The notes under the pieces: generated by a model | What the model was told of the DNA's origin: nothing | Databases searched by the model: none | Seen by the model: the letters and a program-made list of their open reading frames with translations, nothing else | Origin: Nodosilinea sp. LEGE 07298 | Lineage (GTDB): Bacteria; Cyanobacteriota; Cyanobacteriia; Phormidesmidales; Phormidesmidaceae | NCBI RefSeq assembly: GCF_015207265.1 | Contig: NZ_JADEXE010000022.1 | Location: forward strand, 1-40,890 | DNA: 40,890 nucleotides | Reading direction: 5' to 3' | Position numbers and translations under genes: made by a program | In this document: positions 9,121-17,826 of the stretch, in pieces | How positions within the stretch are numbered: position 1 is the stretch's first letter | How the letters are laid out: each line of letters starts with the position of its first letter

Positions 9121-9426
9121 ATGACCCTTAATTCCCAAGCGTTGCCCAACTACGAACGTCACCTGCTGGCGGCGATGGCCTATTTTTTGGGGCGTGATCC
9201 AGAGGCCCAGGCGAAAGCATGTCTATGTATGTATTTGCGCCAGGCAGAGCCGCGAATTATGGCCCAGGTGCGCTACTACGCCCACCAAATTTCCAGCCAG
9301 ACAGGACAACGGGTCGAAGCTTACGATCTACTCCAAATGATTGTCGAGTCACCCGATGCCGTTACGGCTGCCCTGCCGCACCTAGGCCGAGTGCACGATG
9401 ACAACCAGCCCGACGTGTTTAGCTAG
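9121..9426 (+). CDS. Conserved-looking small hypothetical protein (101 aa)
   Basis: A 101-aa, apparently alpha-helical soluble protein with no signal peptide or membrane segment. Visible features are an aromatic/hydrophobic N-terminal helix (NYERHLLAAMAYFLG), a Cys pair in KACLCMYL and a C-terminal acidic tail. I do not recognise the family. It precedes the FecR and cyclase genes on the same strand with a gap of 78 bp, so co-transcription is possible. No clear ribosome-binding site precedes the ATG. Codon use resembles the neighbouring genes and no stop interrupts the frame, which supports a real gene. Confidence 0.7.
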   Translation: MTLNSQALPNYERHLLAAMAYFLGRDPEAQAKACLCMYLRQAEPRIMAQVRYYAHQISSQTGQRVEAYDLLQMIVESPDAVTAALPHLGRVHDDNQPDVFS

Positions 9427-9504
9427 CCACCCCGCTAGTTAAGTTTCGCAATTTCTGCTGAATTTGGGGTGTTGCCTGTGTATAGATCCTATCAAGGCAA
9501 CTCA

Positions 9505-10635
9505 GTGAAATTTATGATCGCGTCTTTTTCGCTACAGGGATTTTGGTTCAGGTCTGGCACCCGTTGGGATCGATTGGCAGGGCGAATGGGGGTAACCTTG
9601 GCCAGTAGCATGCTGCTGGCTACATCGGGTTATCAGGCCCAGGCCCAGACTAATTCTGCCGCCACCGTCACCGAAATTTTAGACAGCAACCAGGTCTACA
9701 TTCAAAACCGCACAGCCCAGGTCAACAGCGTTGCTCAGCCACGTCAGCAGGTTAGAACTCGGGCTGCCCGCACCTCGCTGCGATTCAACAGTGGGGCTGT
9801 TGCTCGCCTGGCCCACAACTCCAGCCTGGTGGTAGGGCAATGTGCCCAACTCAACCGAGGCACGCTGTTGGTTAATGGCACCCTCAACGGCTGCTCGACC
9901 TCTACAGTGGCCGGAGTGCGTGGCACAATTTATACCATTGAGGTAAGCGAGACGGGCGAAACCATCATTCAGGTGTTTGAGGGCGAGGTGGTGGTTGAGC
10001 GCAACCTCAACCCCGAGCCGGTTGACTCGATGGCAGACGACTTTGACCCCCTCGATCCATCTTTTGACCCCGTGGTGCCTGGTGCTGATCCGGTGGTGCC
10101 CTTTGCTAACCCGGTGGAGCCCCCCTCCCGGCCCGGTACTAGTCCAGGCATTGAGCCACCCACTACCGGGCCGGATCCGAGCTTTGATCCATCTATCGAT
10201 CCGTCGATTGTGCCCACAGGCCCTATGACCGATCTGCCTAGGATTAAACCGACCGATGGTTTCTTGGTAGCCGCACAGTCTAGGCTAAAACAAAGCGGCT
10301 CACCGACCAGCGATGTAGACCTTGATCCCGCACTGCCTGCGGCGAGTGCTGAGGGAGAAACCGTAGACTTCACTGAGGATGATGCTCTAACGATCGCTGA
10401 AGGGCAGCAGGTAATCATCGATGCTGACGACAACGAGGCTGTTATTCTGGCCCTGTCGCCCGAAGACTTTATCGACCTGCTAGAAGGGCCGTTGATCAAT
10501 GGCTTTGCGTTAGAAATACCCGGTATAGCCAACCTGCGGCGATCGTTTGAGCAGCTGTTTCCAGGGGTGACATTGCCCTACTACTGGGTGCCGCCAATTC
10601 CCAGTCCGTCGATTCGTTTTCCCTTCCCGTTTTAG
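9505..10635 (+). CDS. Secreted FecR-domain protein
   Basis: About 376 aa. I favour GTG 9505 because AAGG precedes it by 7 nt; ATG 9514 is the alternative, and a further upstream GTG at 9469 is less likely. A signal-peptide-like hydrophobic segment (VTLASSMLLATSG) ends near an AQAQ site, so the protein should be exported. A FecR-type beta domain follows, with VRTRAARTSLRFNSGAVARL, LNRGTLLVNG and VAGVRGTIYTIEV. In classical FecR this domain relays signals, but in cyanobacteria it occurs in many periplasmic proteins. The middle is a Pro/Asp-rich run of FDP/VVP/IDP motifs, probably a flexible spacer. The C-terminus ends in a Pro/Phe-rich tail. It lies 32 bp before the CHASE2-cyclase gene; this pairing recurs in cyanobacteria and suggests a shared extracytoplasmic sensing job. 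Confidence 0.82.
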   Translation: MKFMIASFSLQGFWFRSGTRWDRLAGRMGVTLASSMLLATSGYQAQAQTNSAATVTEILDSNQVYIQNRTAQVNSVAQPRQQVRTRAARTSLRFNSGAVARLAHNSSLVVGQCAQLNRGTLLVNGTLNGCSTSTVAGVRGTIYTIEVSETGETIIQVFEGEVVVERNLNPEPVDSMADDFDPLDPSFDPVVPGADPVVPFANPVEPPSRPGTSPGIEPPTTGPDPSFDPSIDPSIVPTGPMTDLPRIKPTDGFLVAAQSRLKQSGSPTSDVDLDPALPAASAEGETVDFTEDDALTIAEGQQVIIDADDNEAVILALSPEDFIDLLEGPLINGFALEIPGIANLRRSFEQLFPGVTLPYYWVPPIPSPSIRFPFPF

Positions 10636-10667
10636 GGTGAGGCCGATGATGCTAGGGGATAGTTGCC

Positions 10668-12614
10668 GTGGTTAAGTCCTACCGCCGCCTGTTTCAGCTT
10701 GGGCACGGGCTAATGGTGAGTTGGGCTGTGTTTGGGGCGATCGCCCTGGCTGCCCAGCACCCGTGGATTGTGCTAATTGAGGGTCAGGCTCAGTCGTTTT
10801 TGCTGCGGCTGCGGGGGGCGGTGCCACCTCCAGACGACATTGTGATCTTGGGCATTGACGAATACTCCCTCAGCCAGGGCGATCTATATCGGGCTGATCC
10901 AGATCGCTATCCCTTTTTGGCTCCGCTGGCGATTTGGCCCTGGCAGCGGCAGGCCTACGCCCAGGCGATCGAGCAGCTAATGGCCGCCGGGGCTAAGGCG
11001 GTGGTCATTGATGTGCTACTGGTTGACCCCAGCGGCTACGGCCCCGCCGACGATGCCGCCCTAGAAAAGACCCTGGCCCGGTGGGGCGATCGCGTCGCCT
11101 TAGCCGCTGCCTACGATGTATCGAGCAGCGACTTTGGCCTGTTTACCAACCTGCTAGAGCCGATCTACAGCAGCCAGTCCCAAGTCGGACTAATTAACCT
11201 GGAGGCCGATGTTGACGGCAAGTACCGAGCCTTCCCCAGTCGCGGGATCGAAACCCTGCGGCAAACCCACGGCTTTGAGGATAACTTGCCCTCCCTGGCC
11301 GGGGCAGCCCTAGCCGCTGCCGATTCTCCCCTACCCGATCGCCAGAGTCAGGATCTCTTTTTTTATGGCCCAGCGGGAACATTCCCGGTGGTGTCATTTG
11401 TGCAGGTGCTCGATCCCACCAACTGGCCCCTAATTGCCGACCAGTTTGAAGGCAAAATCGTGCTGATTGGCCCGATGGCCGAGTCGTTTCAGGACCGCAA
11501 GCGCACCCCCATTGACAACGCGATGCCGGGGGTTGAGATTCACGCCCACGCCCTGGCCGCGCTGATGGAGGGCAAAACCCTCGGCGCGGCCGTGCCCAAT
11601 CCTTTAGCGCAGGGGCTACTGACGGCGATCGCGATCGGTGCGATTGGGCTGGGGCTGGGCTATCGGTTGACCCAGCCGGTACCCAGGCTGGTGGGTTTTG
11701 TCGGTGCGATTACCATTTGGGGAGGGCTGGCCTACCTGCTGATGGTGCAGGGCGATCGCCTCATGCCGGTGGCCATTCCCGTGGCCTGCCTGGGTATGGG
11801 CGGTGTTACCTACATCGCCACCGGGGCCGTCAGCAACCGACTAGAAGAACAGCGCCTGCGCCGCACCCTAGAGCGCTACGTGGCTCCCTCGGTCGCCCAA
11901 GAAATTCTCAACCAGCCCGAAGATTTCACCAGCCTTACGGTCGGCCAGCGGTTTCAGGCGGCGGTACTGTTTTCAGACATTCGTGGCTTTAGCCGCATTT
12001 CATACCAGCTGGGGGCTGAGGAAACCGTCAGTTTGCTCAACACCTATTTAGATGTCATGGTGGCCGCCATTCTGGAACACCGGGGCACTATCGACAAATT
12101 TATTGGCGATGCCGTCATGGCCGAGTTTGGCGCGCCCAAATCGCAGGGGCCAGAACACGATGCCCTGGGGGCCGTATCGGCGGCCTTAGCCATGCGAAAG
12201 GTCTTAGCGACCCTGCGCACCACCCTTGAGGTGCAGGGGCTACCGCCGCTCTTCAACGGCATTGGTATTAGCTATGGTGAGCTGGTGGTGGGCAACGTGG
12301 GGTCGGTGCAGCGGCTAGAGTACACCGCCATTGGCGACACCGTAAACGTCGCCAGCCGCATTGAAGGGCTCACCAAACTGATCGGCACCGATATTTTAAT
12401 TACTCAGCCCTGCTACGACCTGGTTAAAGACCACATTGTTACCGTAGACCACGGCACCCACGTTTTGGCCGGACGCGAGCAGGAAGCGGTGCAGGTCTAT
12501 GGCATTATCTCCTTCAAGGGCGAGAGCGACGACCTCTACCACCAGGTGCAAAAAGACCTGGTTCATCACCTGCGCCAGCCGAAGGCAATGCCCCCGTCGA
12601 CCCAGCCAACCTGA
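10668..12614 (+). CDS. CHASE2-domain class III adenylate cyclase
   Basis: A 648-aa membrane receptor cyclase. Start is GTG 10668, since an in-frame TAG at 10653 excludes a longer frame and AGGGG precedes it. After one N-terminal transmembrane helix (~13-33) there is an extracytoplasmic CHASE2 domain (~40-305) with IVILGIDEYSL, AKAVVIDVLL and KIVLIGPMAESFQD. Three helices (~315-333, 340-360, 366-387) and a coiled linker (NRLEEQRLRRTLERYVAP) lead to the catalytic domain. Metal-binding Asp437 and Asp481, adenine-selecting Lys477 (DKFIGD) and Thr553 (EYTAIGD), and transition-state Asn560 and Arg564 are all present, as expected for an ATP-using homodimer making cAMP. It probably forms an operon with the FecR protein upstream. 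The ligand is unknown. Confidence 0.94.
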   Translation: MVKSYRRLFQLGHGLMVSWAVFGAIALAAQHPWIVLIEGQAQSFLLRLRGAVPPPDDIVILGIDEYSLSQGDLYRADPDRYPFLAPLAIWPWQRQAYAQAIEQLMAAGAKAVVIDVLLVDPSGYGPADDAALEKTLARWGDRVALAAAYDVSSSDFGLFTNLLEPIYSSQSQVGLINLEADVDGKYRAFPSRGIETLRQTHGFEDNLPSLAGAALAAADSPLPDRQSQDLFFYGPAGTFPVVSFVQVLDPTNWPLIADQFEGKIVLIGPMAESFQDRKRTPIDNAMPGVEIHAHALAALMEGKTLGAAVPNPLAQGLLTAIAIGAIGLGLGYRLTQPVPRLVGFVGAITIWGGLAYLLMVQGDRLMPVAIPVACLGMGGVTYIATGAVSNRLEEQRLRRTLERYVAPSVAQEILNQPEDFTSLTVGQRFQAAVLFSDIRGFSRISYQLGAEETVSLLNTYLDVMVAAILEHRGTIDKFIGDAVMAEFGAPKSQGPEHDALGAVSAALAMRKVLATLRTTLEVQGLPPLFNGIGISYGELVVGNVGSVQRLEYTAIGDTVNVASRIEGLTKLIGTDILITQPCYDLVKDHIVTVDHGTHVLAGREQEAVQVYGIISFKGESDDLYHQVQKDLVHHLRQPKAMPPSTQPT

Positions 12615-12644
12615 TTTATATCAAACCTGGCTGACGAGTGAAGT

Positions 12645-13310
12645 TTAGCGCTTCTTCATCGCCAGGGTAAGGCCGTCGGCGATGGGTACCAGGCTGCTAA
12701 CCACGCGATCGTCGTTGTAAATGGCTTCGTTGAAGGTGCGCAGTACGGTGGTTCGGTTGTCGGTTACGGCTGAATCGGCGACTCGGCCCGACCACAGCAC
12801 ATTATCGACAGCAATTAGTCCACCGGGGCGCACCAGCTGTAGCGCCTGTTCGTAGTAGGTGGGGTAACCACTTTTGTCGGCATCGATGAAGGCAAAGTCG
12901 AAGCTGTTGGCCTCTCCGGCCTCTATCAGCTGGGCTAGAGTATCGGCGGCGGGGGCAATACGGAGGTCAATTTTGTCGGCTACCCCGGCCTGCTGCCAGT
13001 AGCGGCGGGCGATCGCCGTGTACTCCTCACTGACATCGCAGGCCACCAGTCTCCCTGTCGGTGGCAGCGCCAGGGCTACCCGCAAAGCGCTATAGCCCGT
13101 AAATACCCCAATTTCCAAGGCCTTAGTCACCCCCAAAAGCTGTACCAGCAGGGCCATAAACTGCCCCTGCTCAGGGGCAATCTGCATTTCCGCCATCGGG
13201 TGCTGGGCAGTTTCGTGGCGCAGGGCAGCCAGCACCTCTGGCTCGTGAACTGAGTGGTTGACCAGGTAGCGGTACAGGCGATCGTCGAGGTTGAGGGTTT
13301 GGTTGCTCAT
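12645..13310 (-). CDS. Class I SAM-dependent O-methyltransferase (CCoAOMT-like)
   Basis: A 221-aa cation-dependent O-methyltransferase (Methyltransf_3 family). The SAM-binding motif is ALEIGVFTGYSALRVALALP. The divalent-metal and substrate residues are in FAFIDADKSGYPTYYE and VDNVLWSG. Length matches the family (~220 aa). Characterised cyanobacterial relatives methylate catechol-type hydroxycinnamates and flavonoids in vitro, but the native substrate is generally unknown. The gene is convergent with the cyclase, separated by only 30 bp without an obvious hairpin, and appears monocistronic. Confidence 0.9.
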   Translation of the reverse strand: MSNQTLNLDDRLYRYLVNHSVHEPEVLAALRHETAQHPMAEMQIAPEQGQFMALLVQLLGVTKALEIGVFTGYSALRVALALPPTGRLVACDVSEEYTAIARRYWQQAGVADKIDLRIAPAADTLAQLIEAGEANSFDFAFIDADKSGYPTYYEQALQLVRPGGLIAVDNVLWSGRVADSAVTDNRTTVLRTFNEAIYNDDRVVSSLVPIADGLTLAMKKR

Positions 13311-13478
13311 TGCCGCAGGGTTAGGTTAGCAAGCCGGGACAAATGGGAAGAAAGTCAGCGGTTTTGCCGTGGCCAAAAGAGATCTGACTTACCATAACAT
13401 CGCGAGCACCGAACCTGACTCGGCCAGTTTAGAGGGCCGAGATGAGGTTAAGTCTTAGGCCCAGGGGGGAATACGGCC

Positions 13479-13670
13479 ATGGACACAGATTCAGTAGTGC
13501 AGATCTCGGCGATGACCGGGTGGATTATCGGCGTTAGCCACAGCAAAGATCGAGGCTACCAGTGCTGGATCGTCAACCCCGATTTAGACGTGCTCAGCGA
13601 TGGCACGTTTTACACTACCAGCAGCGCCGCGATGTCGGCGGGGCGAGCCTTTGTCGAGCGCTACAGCTAA
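13479..13670 (+). CDS. Small hypothetical protein (63 aa)
   Basis: A 63-aa protein preceded by a strong purine-rich ribosome-binding tract (AGGGGGGA, 13463-13470) 8 nt before the ATG. It contains GWIIGVSHSKDRGYQCWIVNPD and a C-terminal Ala-rich helix SSAAMSAGRAFVERYS. The pattern looks like a small beta-sheet plus helix fold. No function can be assigned. It resembles small conserved cyanobacterial proteins in style, but I cannot name a family. Confidence 0.7.
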   Translation: MDTDSVVQISAMTGWIIGVSHSKDRGYQCWIVNPDLDVLSDGTFYTTSSAAMSAGRAFVERYS

Positions 13671-13682
13671 AGCGCTAGCGAC

Positions 13683-14048
13683 TTAGCCGAGCAGCAAGCC
13701 CTCGGGCAGCCGCAAAATTTTGAAGTAGACCAGGCCCGCTGCGATCGCCGTATAGGCCGTAGAGCTAGCCAACCCAATCAGCAGGTCGCGCCGCCAGTTC
13801 GACTCGCGATCGCTCATTACCACATCGGTTGCGCCCCACTGCATCATCACCATACCCAGCACGTTTGAGAGCCAGTAGCCAATCACCGTGGCGGGCAAAA
13901 ACCACTGCCGATGCCCCAGGGTGACCAGGTAGGCAAACCCGTAGGCAATCGGCAGGTTAAAGACGACATCGTTCCACCAGGAGAGGGGCGACAGCAGATA
14001 CCCTAGCCCTAGCCACACGCTGCCTCGCAGTCGTTTAAGCCACACCAT
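13683..14048 (-). CDS. Small integral membrane protein, unknown function
   Basis: A 121-aa protein with about three hydrophobic segments: an aromatic-rich LGLGYLLSPLSWWNDVVFNLPIAYGFAYLV region, FLPATVIGYWLSNVLGMVMM, and LLIGLASSTAYTAIAAGLVYF. Its ATG lies inside the end of the upstream SRPBCC gene (14-nt overlap), which implies translational coupling and a shared transcript. No family was recognised. The coupling suggests the two products work together, perhaps on a lipid or membrane component, but that is inference. Confidence 0.75.
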   Translation of the reverse strand: MVWLKRLRGSVWLGLGYLLSPLSWWNDVVFNLPIAYGFAYLVTLGHRQWFLPATVIGYWLSNVLGMVMMQWGATDVVMSDRESNWRRDLLIGLASSTAYTAIAAGLVYFKILRLPEGLLLG

Positions 14049-14625
14049 ACCGCGCGCACAATACCTGTCTCATCTGCCTCATATTACCGGGTAGGTCGGT
14101 CTTCATCGCCTGCTCAATTAGAAAAGACGGCACTGGGATCGTGGGAGCAGCCTGTACAGAGTAGCTCAGCAAGGTGCCCTGGTTAAAGTCTTGCAGATGG
14201 AGATCGGCGGCAAAGTGAGAAAAGGTGCCCTGCTCCAGGCGAAATTGAATTGCCTCACAGGTGGTCTCAACTACCTTGAGATAAATCTCGACCTGGGCCG
14301 TCAGCAGCATAAACCCTTTGCGCCCGACCTGGTAGAGGCGGCGGTAGCGCTGGGTGGCCGTTTTGACGGTCTCGATCACTTCACTGTGGATAATGTTAGG
14401 AAAATACTGGGTCCAGCAGCTGTAGTTGGTCACCTGGGGCCAAATTTGTGGCCGCGCTAGGGGCACGTACATATAGGCGGTTACCGCCCCACCATCCTGG
14501 CTAGTCTGAGATTTGAGCAACACATCTCCCCGTAGCAGGGCGATCTGATCGCGGGAAGAAAACTGGGCTAGAAAATCGTTTACGGGTCTAACTTCACGGA
14601 TTACTGGCGCTTTGCTAACTACCAC
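14035..14625 (-). CDS. SRPBCC (START/polyketide-cyclase-like) family protein
   Basis: A 196-aa protein. The start is GTG at 14625, decided by a near-perfect AGGAGGAG ribosome-binding site 7 nt upstream. The pattern of an N-terminal strand, VPLARPQIWPQVTNYSCW, a long beta section (YRRLYQVGRKGFMLLTAQVEIYLKV) and a C-terminal helix ending MRQMRQVL fits the helix-grip SRPBCC fold, which binds lipids or other hydrophobic ligands. The putative catalytic or ligand residues cannot be told by eye. It is the first gene of a two-gene unit with the membrane protein at 13683-14048. Confidence 0.75.
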   Translation of the reverse strand: MVVSKAPVIREVRPVNDFLAQFSSRDQIALLRGDVLLKSQTSQDGGAVTAYMYVPLARPQIWPQVTNYSCWTQYFPNIIHSEVIETVKTATQRYRRLYQVGRKGFMLLTAQVEIYLKVVETTCEAIQFRLEQGTFSHFAADLHLQDFNQGTLLSYSVQAAPTIPVPSFLIEQAMKTDLPGNMRQMRQVLCARYGVA

Positions 14626-14934
14626 TGCTCTACTCCTCCTAAGGACGCGACCTGCTCTTGTCGGGGCTGTAACGGCCAGTCTAATGAAGCCAAAGGCTAG
14701 AGACTGGTTCCCTAAAGCGATCGCAAATTCAGTACCATCGGCTGCCTAGCTTGCTACCGTAGTAAGCGCTGGGTTATCAGGCCAATGCTATCGCCGTGCC
14801 GCTGGTTTTTCTATTAAATGCCAGACAGTTTTGAGTCGGGGGGAAAGCGGTAGTATCATTACGGTGCTTTTACCGAGGGCATCAGTATTCTCCCGTAGCC
14901 CAGTGAAAGCTTTACAAACGGAGACATTGCTGCT
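14626..14934. other. Divergent intergenic region
   Basis: About 310 bp between the SRPBCC gene (-) and the 62-aa membrane protein (+). It contains one HIP1-like site and the ribosome-binding sites of the two genes. No operator, RNA gene or further open frame was recognised. Confidence 0.4.
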
Positions 14935-15123
14935 ATGGGCCGTCGTCGCTATCCGCTGCAACCGCTAACCAAGCTATTTTTAGCTGCCCTAGGGCTAACG
15001 GCCATCGTATGGGTCTTGCGGGGTCTGTCGGTGCTGGCCTTTTTGCCGGGTCTGGTGCTCTGGCTGCTAATTTTGATCTGCTTTGGATTAGGCATTGTCA
15101 GCAGCCTGCAGCGGATTCGCTAG
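14935..15123 (+). CDS. Small membrane protein (62 aa)
   Basis: A 62-aa protein with a basic N-terminus (MGRRRYPLQ) and two closely spaced hydrophobic segments (LFLAALGLTAIVWVL and VLAFLPGLVLWLLILICFGLGIV), probably a helical hairpin with both ends in the cytoplasm by the positive-inside rule. A GGAGA tract precedes the ATG. Function unknown; many cyanobacterial genomes carry similar tiny membrane proteins. It is transcribed away from the SRPBCC pair and is convergent with the BrkB-like gene. Confidence 0.7.
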   Translation: MGRRRYPLQPLTKLFLAALGLTAIVWVLRGLSVLAFLPGLVLWLLILICFGLGIVSSLQRIR

Positions 15124-15192
15124 CCAATTGGCTTAGCAGACCAAATCCAGTTCCCCATGGCAGCCCTTGATCATGATCCCCAATGGCGGCTT

Positions 15193-16113
15193 TTAGTGGC
15201 GGCGATTAATTTTGAACGACTCAAACGACGGTGGCGTTGTTGGCGGGGGTGGCATTCCCCAGGGGCGACTAACGGGACCTCGGTGGCGCAGGGCGCTGAG
15301 ATTGACCTGAGCCCCTACGGGTACCAGCAAAATTAGCCCATAGAGCGCTCCTAAATTGAGGCCGAGAGTCAGCAACAACCCATAAGCTATATTTTGGCCA
15401 GCCAGCCAGGTCAAACCCCAGTACCGTAGCCCCAGCCCGACTAGCCCCAGCAGCAGTACCAGTCTGACACCAGGCCATAGGGGCAGCCCTGGTGCCCAGC
15501 GTCGGGGGACAAGACGGTATACCACTCCAAGCCCTAGGGCGATACTGGCCAAGGCAATCGCCCATCGCCCCAACCGCCAGATCTGGGCTGCCAGGCCAGG
15601 CTGAGACACCGTCGCTCCTCCAATCAGGCTAAGAACCAGCCCGGCCAACCCTAACCCCAGTAGCGTAATCCCCCAGGGCAGGATCCGGGTCCGCCAGTTC
15701 ACGGGCCGGATAGAGCCGCTGCCGTAGACAGCGGCCACTAGCTGAACCAGCTTTTGGCTTCCGGCTACTAAACACAACCAGGCTCCTAAGCCTAAAATAC
15801 CTAGCTCCCAGCGGCCTAGAAAGTTGGCACTGGCATCTACAGGGGCGATCGCCAGGCTGGTTGATAGCCCGTGGGCCAGTTGCCATACCCCTGAAGGCAG
15901 AGGCAGCGCCTGATAGTGCTCCAGGTGTAGCAGCACAAAGCTTAGCCCCAGCAGCCCCAGCAGCCAGAGAAACGCGATCGCCGCCGCCACCTCAGCCCAG
16001 CGCGATCGCGCCGCCTGTAGCCACACCTCGCGCCAGAGACGACCATTGCCATAAATGGTCAGCGAGCCAGCCCAAACAGTGGGACTCAGGTAATGCAAGA
16101 ACCGCTTGATCAT
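15193..16113 (-). CDS. YihY/BrkB-like multi-spanning membrane protein
   Basis: A 306-aa protein with about six hydrophobic helices. Features consistent with the YihY/BrkB (UPF0761) family are the N-terminal soluble helix before RWAEVAAAIAFLWLLGLLGLSF and the later LGRWAIALASIALGLGVVYRLVPRR, which resembles the family's conserved YRxxPxR segment. The match is divergent and made by eye, so an unrelated six-helix protein remains possible. The start ATG (16113) is 42 bp after the sasA stop on the same strand, so the two are probably co-transcribed. The C-terminal tail (PPPPTTPPSFESF) is Pro-rich and likely disordered. Confidence 0.65.
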   Translation of the reverse strand: MIKRFLHYLSPTVWAGSLTIYGNGRLWREVWLQAARSRWAEVAAAIAFLWLLGLLGLSFVLLHLEHYQALPLPSGVWQLAHGLSTSLAIAPVDASANFLGRWELGILGLGAWLCLVAGSQKLVQLVAAVYGSGSIRPVNWRTRILPWGITLLGLGLAGLVLSLIGGATVSQPGLAAQIWRLGRWAIALASIALGLGVVYRLVPRRWAPGLPLWPGVRLVLLLGLVGLGLRYWGLTWLAGQNIAYGLLLTLGLNLGALYGLILLVPVGAQVNLSALRHRGPVSRPWGMPPPPTTPPSFESFKINRRH

Positions 16114-16155
16114 GGCCCCTATCTTGCCACAAGCACAGCCCTTAAGCGCGATAAA

Positions 16156-17328
16156 CTAGGCACGATAGACAGGAAGGGTAAAGTAGAAGGCGCTGCCTTC
16201 GCCGGGCGACGAATCTACCCAAATTTGGCCATAGTGAGCGCGCACAATTCGCTGACAAAGAGCCAGCCCCAGACCATAGCCTTCCTGGGTAACGTCTCGC
16301 TGGAGGCGGTAGCTTTCTTCAAAAATTTTGTCGCGATTCTCAGCTGGAATGCCAGGGCCGGTGTCGGTTACAGAGACCTGCACTTTTTGCGTTGTGCGGT
16401 GGAGCGCGACAATAGAGACGTCACCTTCCTGGGGGGTGTACTTAATGGCATTGTCGAGTAGGTTGGTAATCACTCGTTTGACCTGGGTGCCGTCGGCGTA
16501 GACCGTCGGCAAATCTTGTGGAATTTCAGTTGTTAATACCTGCTGCTTTTCATGCAGCCGATTTTGAAAGGCATCGACTACCTCCAAGCAGAGCGCAGAT
16601 AGATCGAGCTCCTGGGGCACAATCTGAAGCTCCATAGAGGCCCCTCGGGCAGCTTTGAGAATGTCGGTAATCATGCGGTTGATGGCTCGAATTTGAGTCT
16701 TCGCATGCTTGAGCAACTGGCCGGTCAGCTCGGGCTTGAGGGTGAGGGTGCGGGCCTGGTTAGGGGCATAGCCCAACTCCAGGGTTTCGATGGCGATGGA
16801 GGCCGCCGTGAGCGGGTTGCGCAGGTCGTGGGCCATCATGGCGATGATGCGATCTTTGAAGCGCAGCTGGGCCTCAAGTTCTTCGCGAGTTTGGTTGAGC
16901 CGAAAGATTTCATCGGAGAGCTTCATCAACTCAGCGGAATAGCTGAGGGGATTCTCTAGCTCGGCCAGCAGGTCGACCGATTGGTCGGGGTCAGAGTCGG
17001 CCAGCTTGATAGCATCGAGGTGCTCTTGCTGCCACTTGGGCCACCAGCGTTCAAGCTGGTTGACAATGTCGCTACCGGCCAGCATTTGCTGTGGGGCAGG
17101 AGCAATTTTGATCAGGGCAGGGCTAGCCACTAGCTTGTAATGCTCGGCCAGGTAGGGCTGCTCGCCAATATCAACCACGTCTAGGTTGAATTCAAAGTGA
17201 GTTTCCAGGCTTTTCAGATACTGCCTGATTTGGCGCATCTGCCGGGCCAGGCTAGGCCGCTTATCGATAAATAGCAGCAGCTTGAGGGGCACTCGAACAT
17301 CGTCGAAGGAAGTGGAGGAACCCTCCAT
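16156..17328 (-). CDS. sasA: SasA-type circadian-clock-associated histidine kinase
   Basis: A 390-aa kinase with the diagnostic SasA layout. The N-terminal KaiB-like thioredoxin fold (residues ~14-105, LKLLLFIDKRPSLARQMRQI) binds KaiC; a helical linker and a HisKA/HATPase_c unit follow. His167 in MMAHDLRNPL is the phosphorylation site, the N-box is NLLDNAIKY (Asn293), G1 is DTGPGIP (322-328) and G2 is GYGLGLAL (350-357). SasA autophosphorylates on binding KaiC and passes the phosphate to RpaA, giving circadian output. An AGGAGA ribosome-binding site lies 6 nt before the ATG. No kai genes or rpaA are nearby in this window. All catalytic boxes are intact. Confidence 0.96.
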   Translation of the reverse strand: MEGSSTSFDDVRVPLKLLLFIDKRPSLARQMRQIRQYLKSLETHFEFNLDVVDIGEQPYLAEHYKLVASPALIKIAPAPQQMLAGSDIVNQLERWWPKWQQEHLDAIKLADSDPDQSVDLLAELENPLSYSAELMKLSDEIFRLNQTREELEAQLRFKDRIIAMMAHDLRNPLTAASIAIETLELGYAPNQARTLTLKPELTGQLLKHAKTQIRAINRMITDILKAARGASMELQIVPQELDLSALCLEVVDAFQNRLHEKQQVLTTEIPQDLPTVYADGTQVKRVITNLLDNAIKYTPQEGDVSIVALHRTTQKVQVSVTDTGPGIPAENRDKIFEESYRLQRDVTQEGYGLGLALCQRIVRAHYGQIWVDSSPGEGSAFYFTLPVYRA

Positions 17329-17826
17329 TACTGTCTCCTAAAAGTCTGAAAACCAGTTTCTTCCTATAATTTTACCCTGACTACCAGGCTCTCTACAGCC
17401 CAATTTGAGTACTTCTCTAGGGCTAGGGAAGAACCAGCGCGATCGTAACCAGTTGCCAAGCTGTCCTATGGGAGGATGCGCTTTTAGGCCTTTGCCCTGA
17501 AACTATACCTATCGGAAAAACACTTTACAGTGGAGTGCGATTGCCCAAAGGGCCAAGCGCAAAACTAGGGCTACATCAGCCCGCTAGTAACCTACATCTC
17601 ACTACTAAAAAGAGTTGTTACGGTTCGTACTAGAGCAATAGGTTGGGTTGCCGAGGTCTACTACATTGAAACTAGGGTGAAAGTCCTGAAAGGGCCATAG
17701 AACAGCCTCTTGCAGTGTTGAGACAGGGGCAAGAGACTACTGAGAGAGAATCGAGCCGTCGCCGCTGCGTTGTCTTCTCCATGACTGATTAGGACGTCAA
17801 AAAGATTAAATGAAAGGGGGTAAGGA
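17329..17826. other. Long divergent intergenic region (sasA / secreted protein)
   Basis: About 500 bp with no supportable gene. It contains a short imperfect dyad (CTCTTGC near 17705 and GCAAGAG near 17728). The AAGGGGGTAAGGA purine tract just before 17827 is the ribosome-binding region of the next gene. The unusual length suggests a long 5' leader or an unrecognised small RNA, but I see no diagnostic structure. Confidence 0.4.

Noticed and set aside
9969-10532. 187-codon minus-strand frame inside the FecR gene
   Set aside because: It is a Ser/Gly-rich shadow caused by the Pro/Asp repeats on the coding strand.
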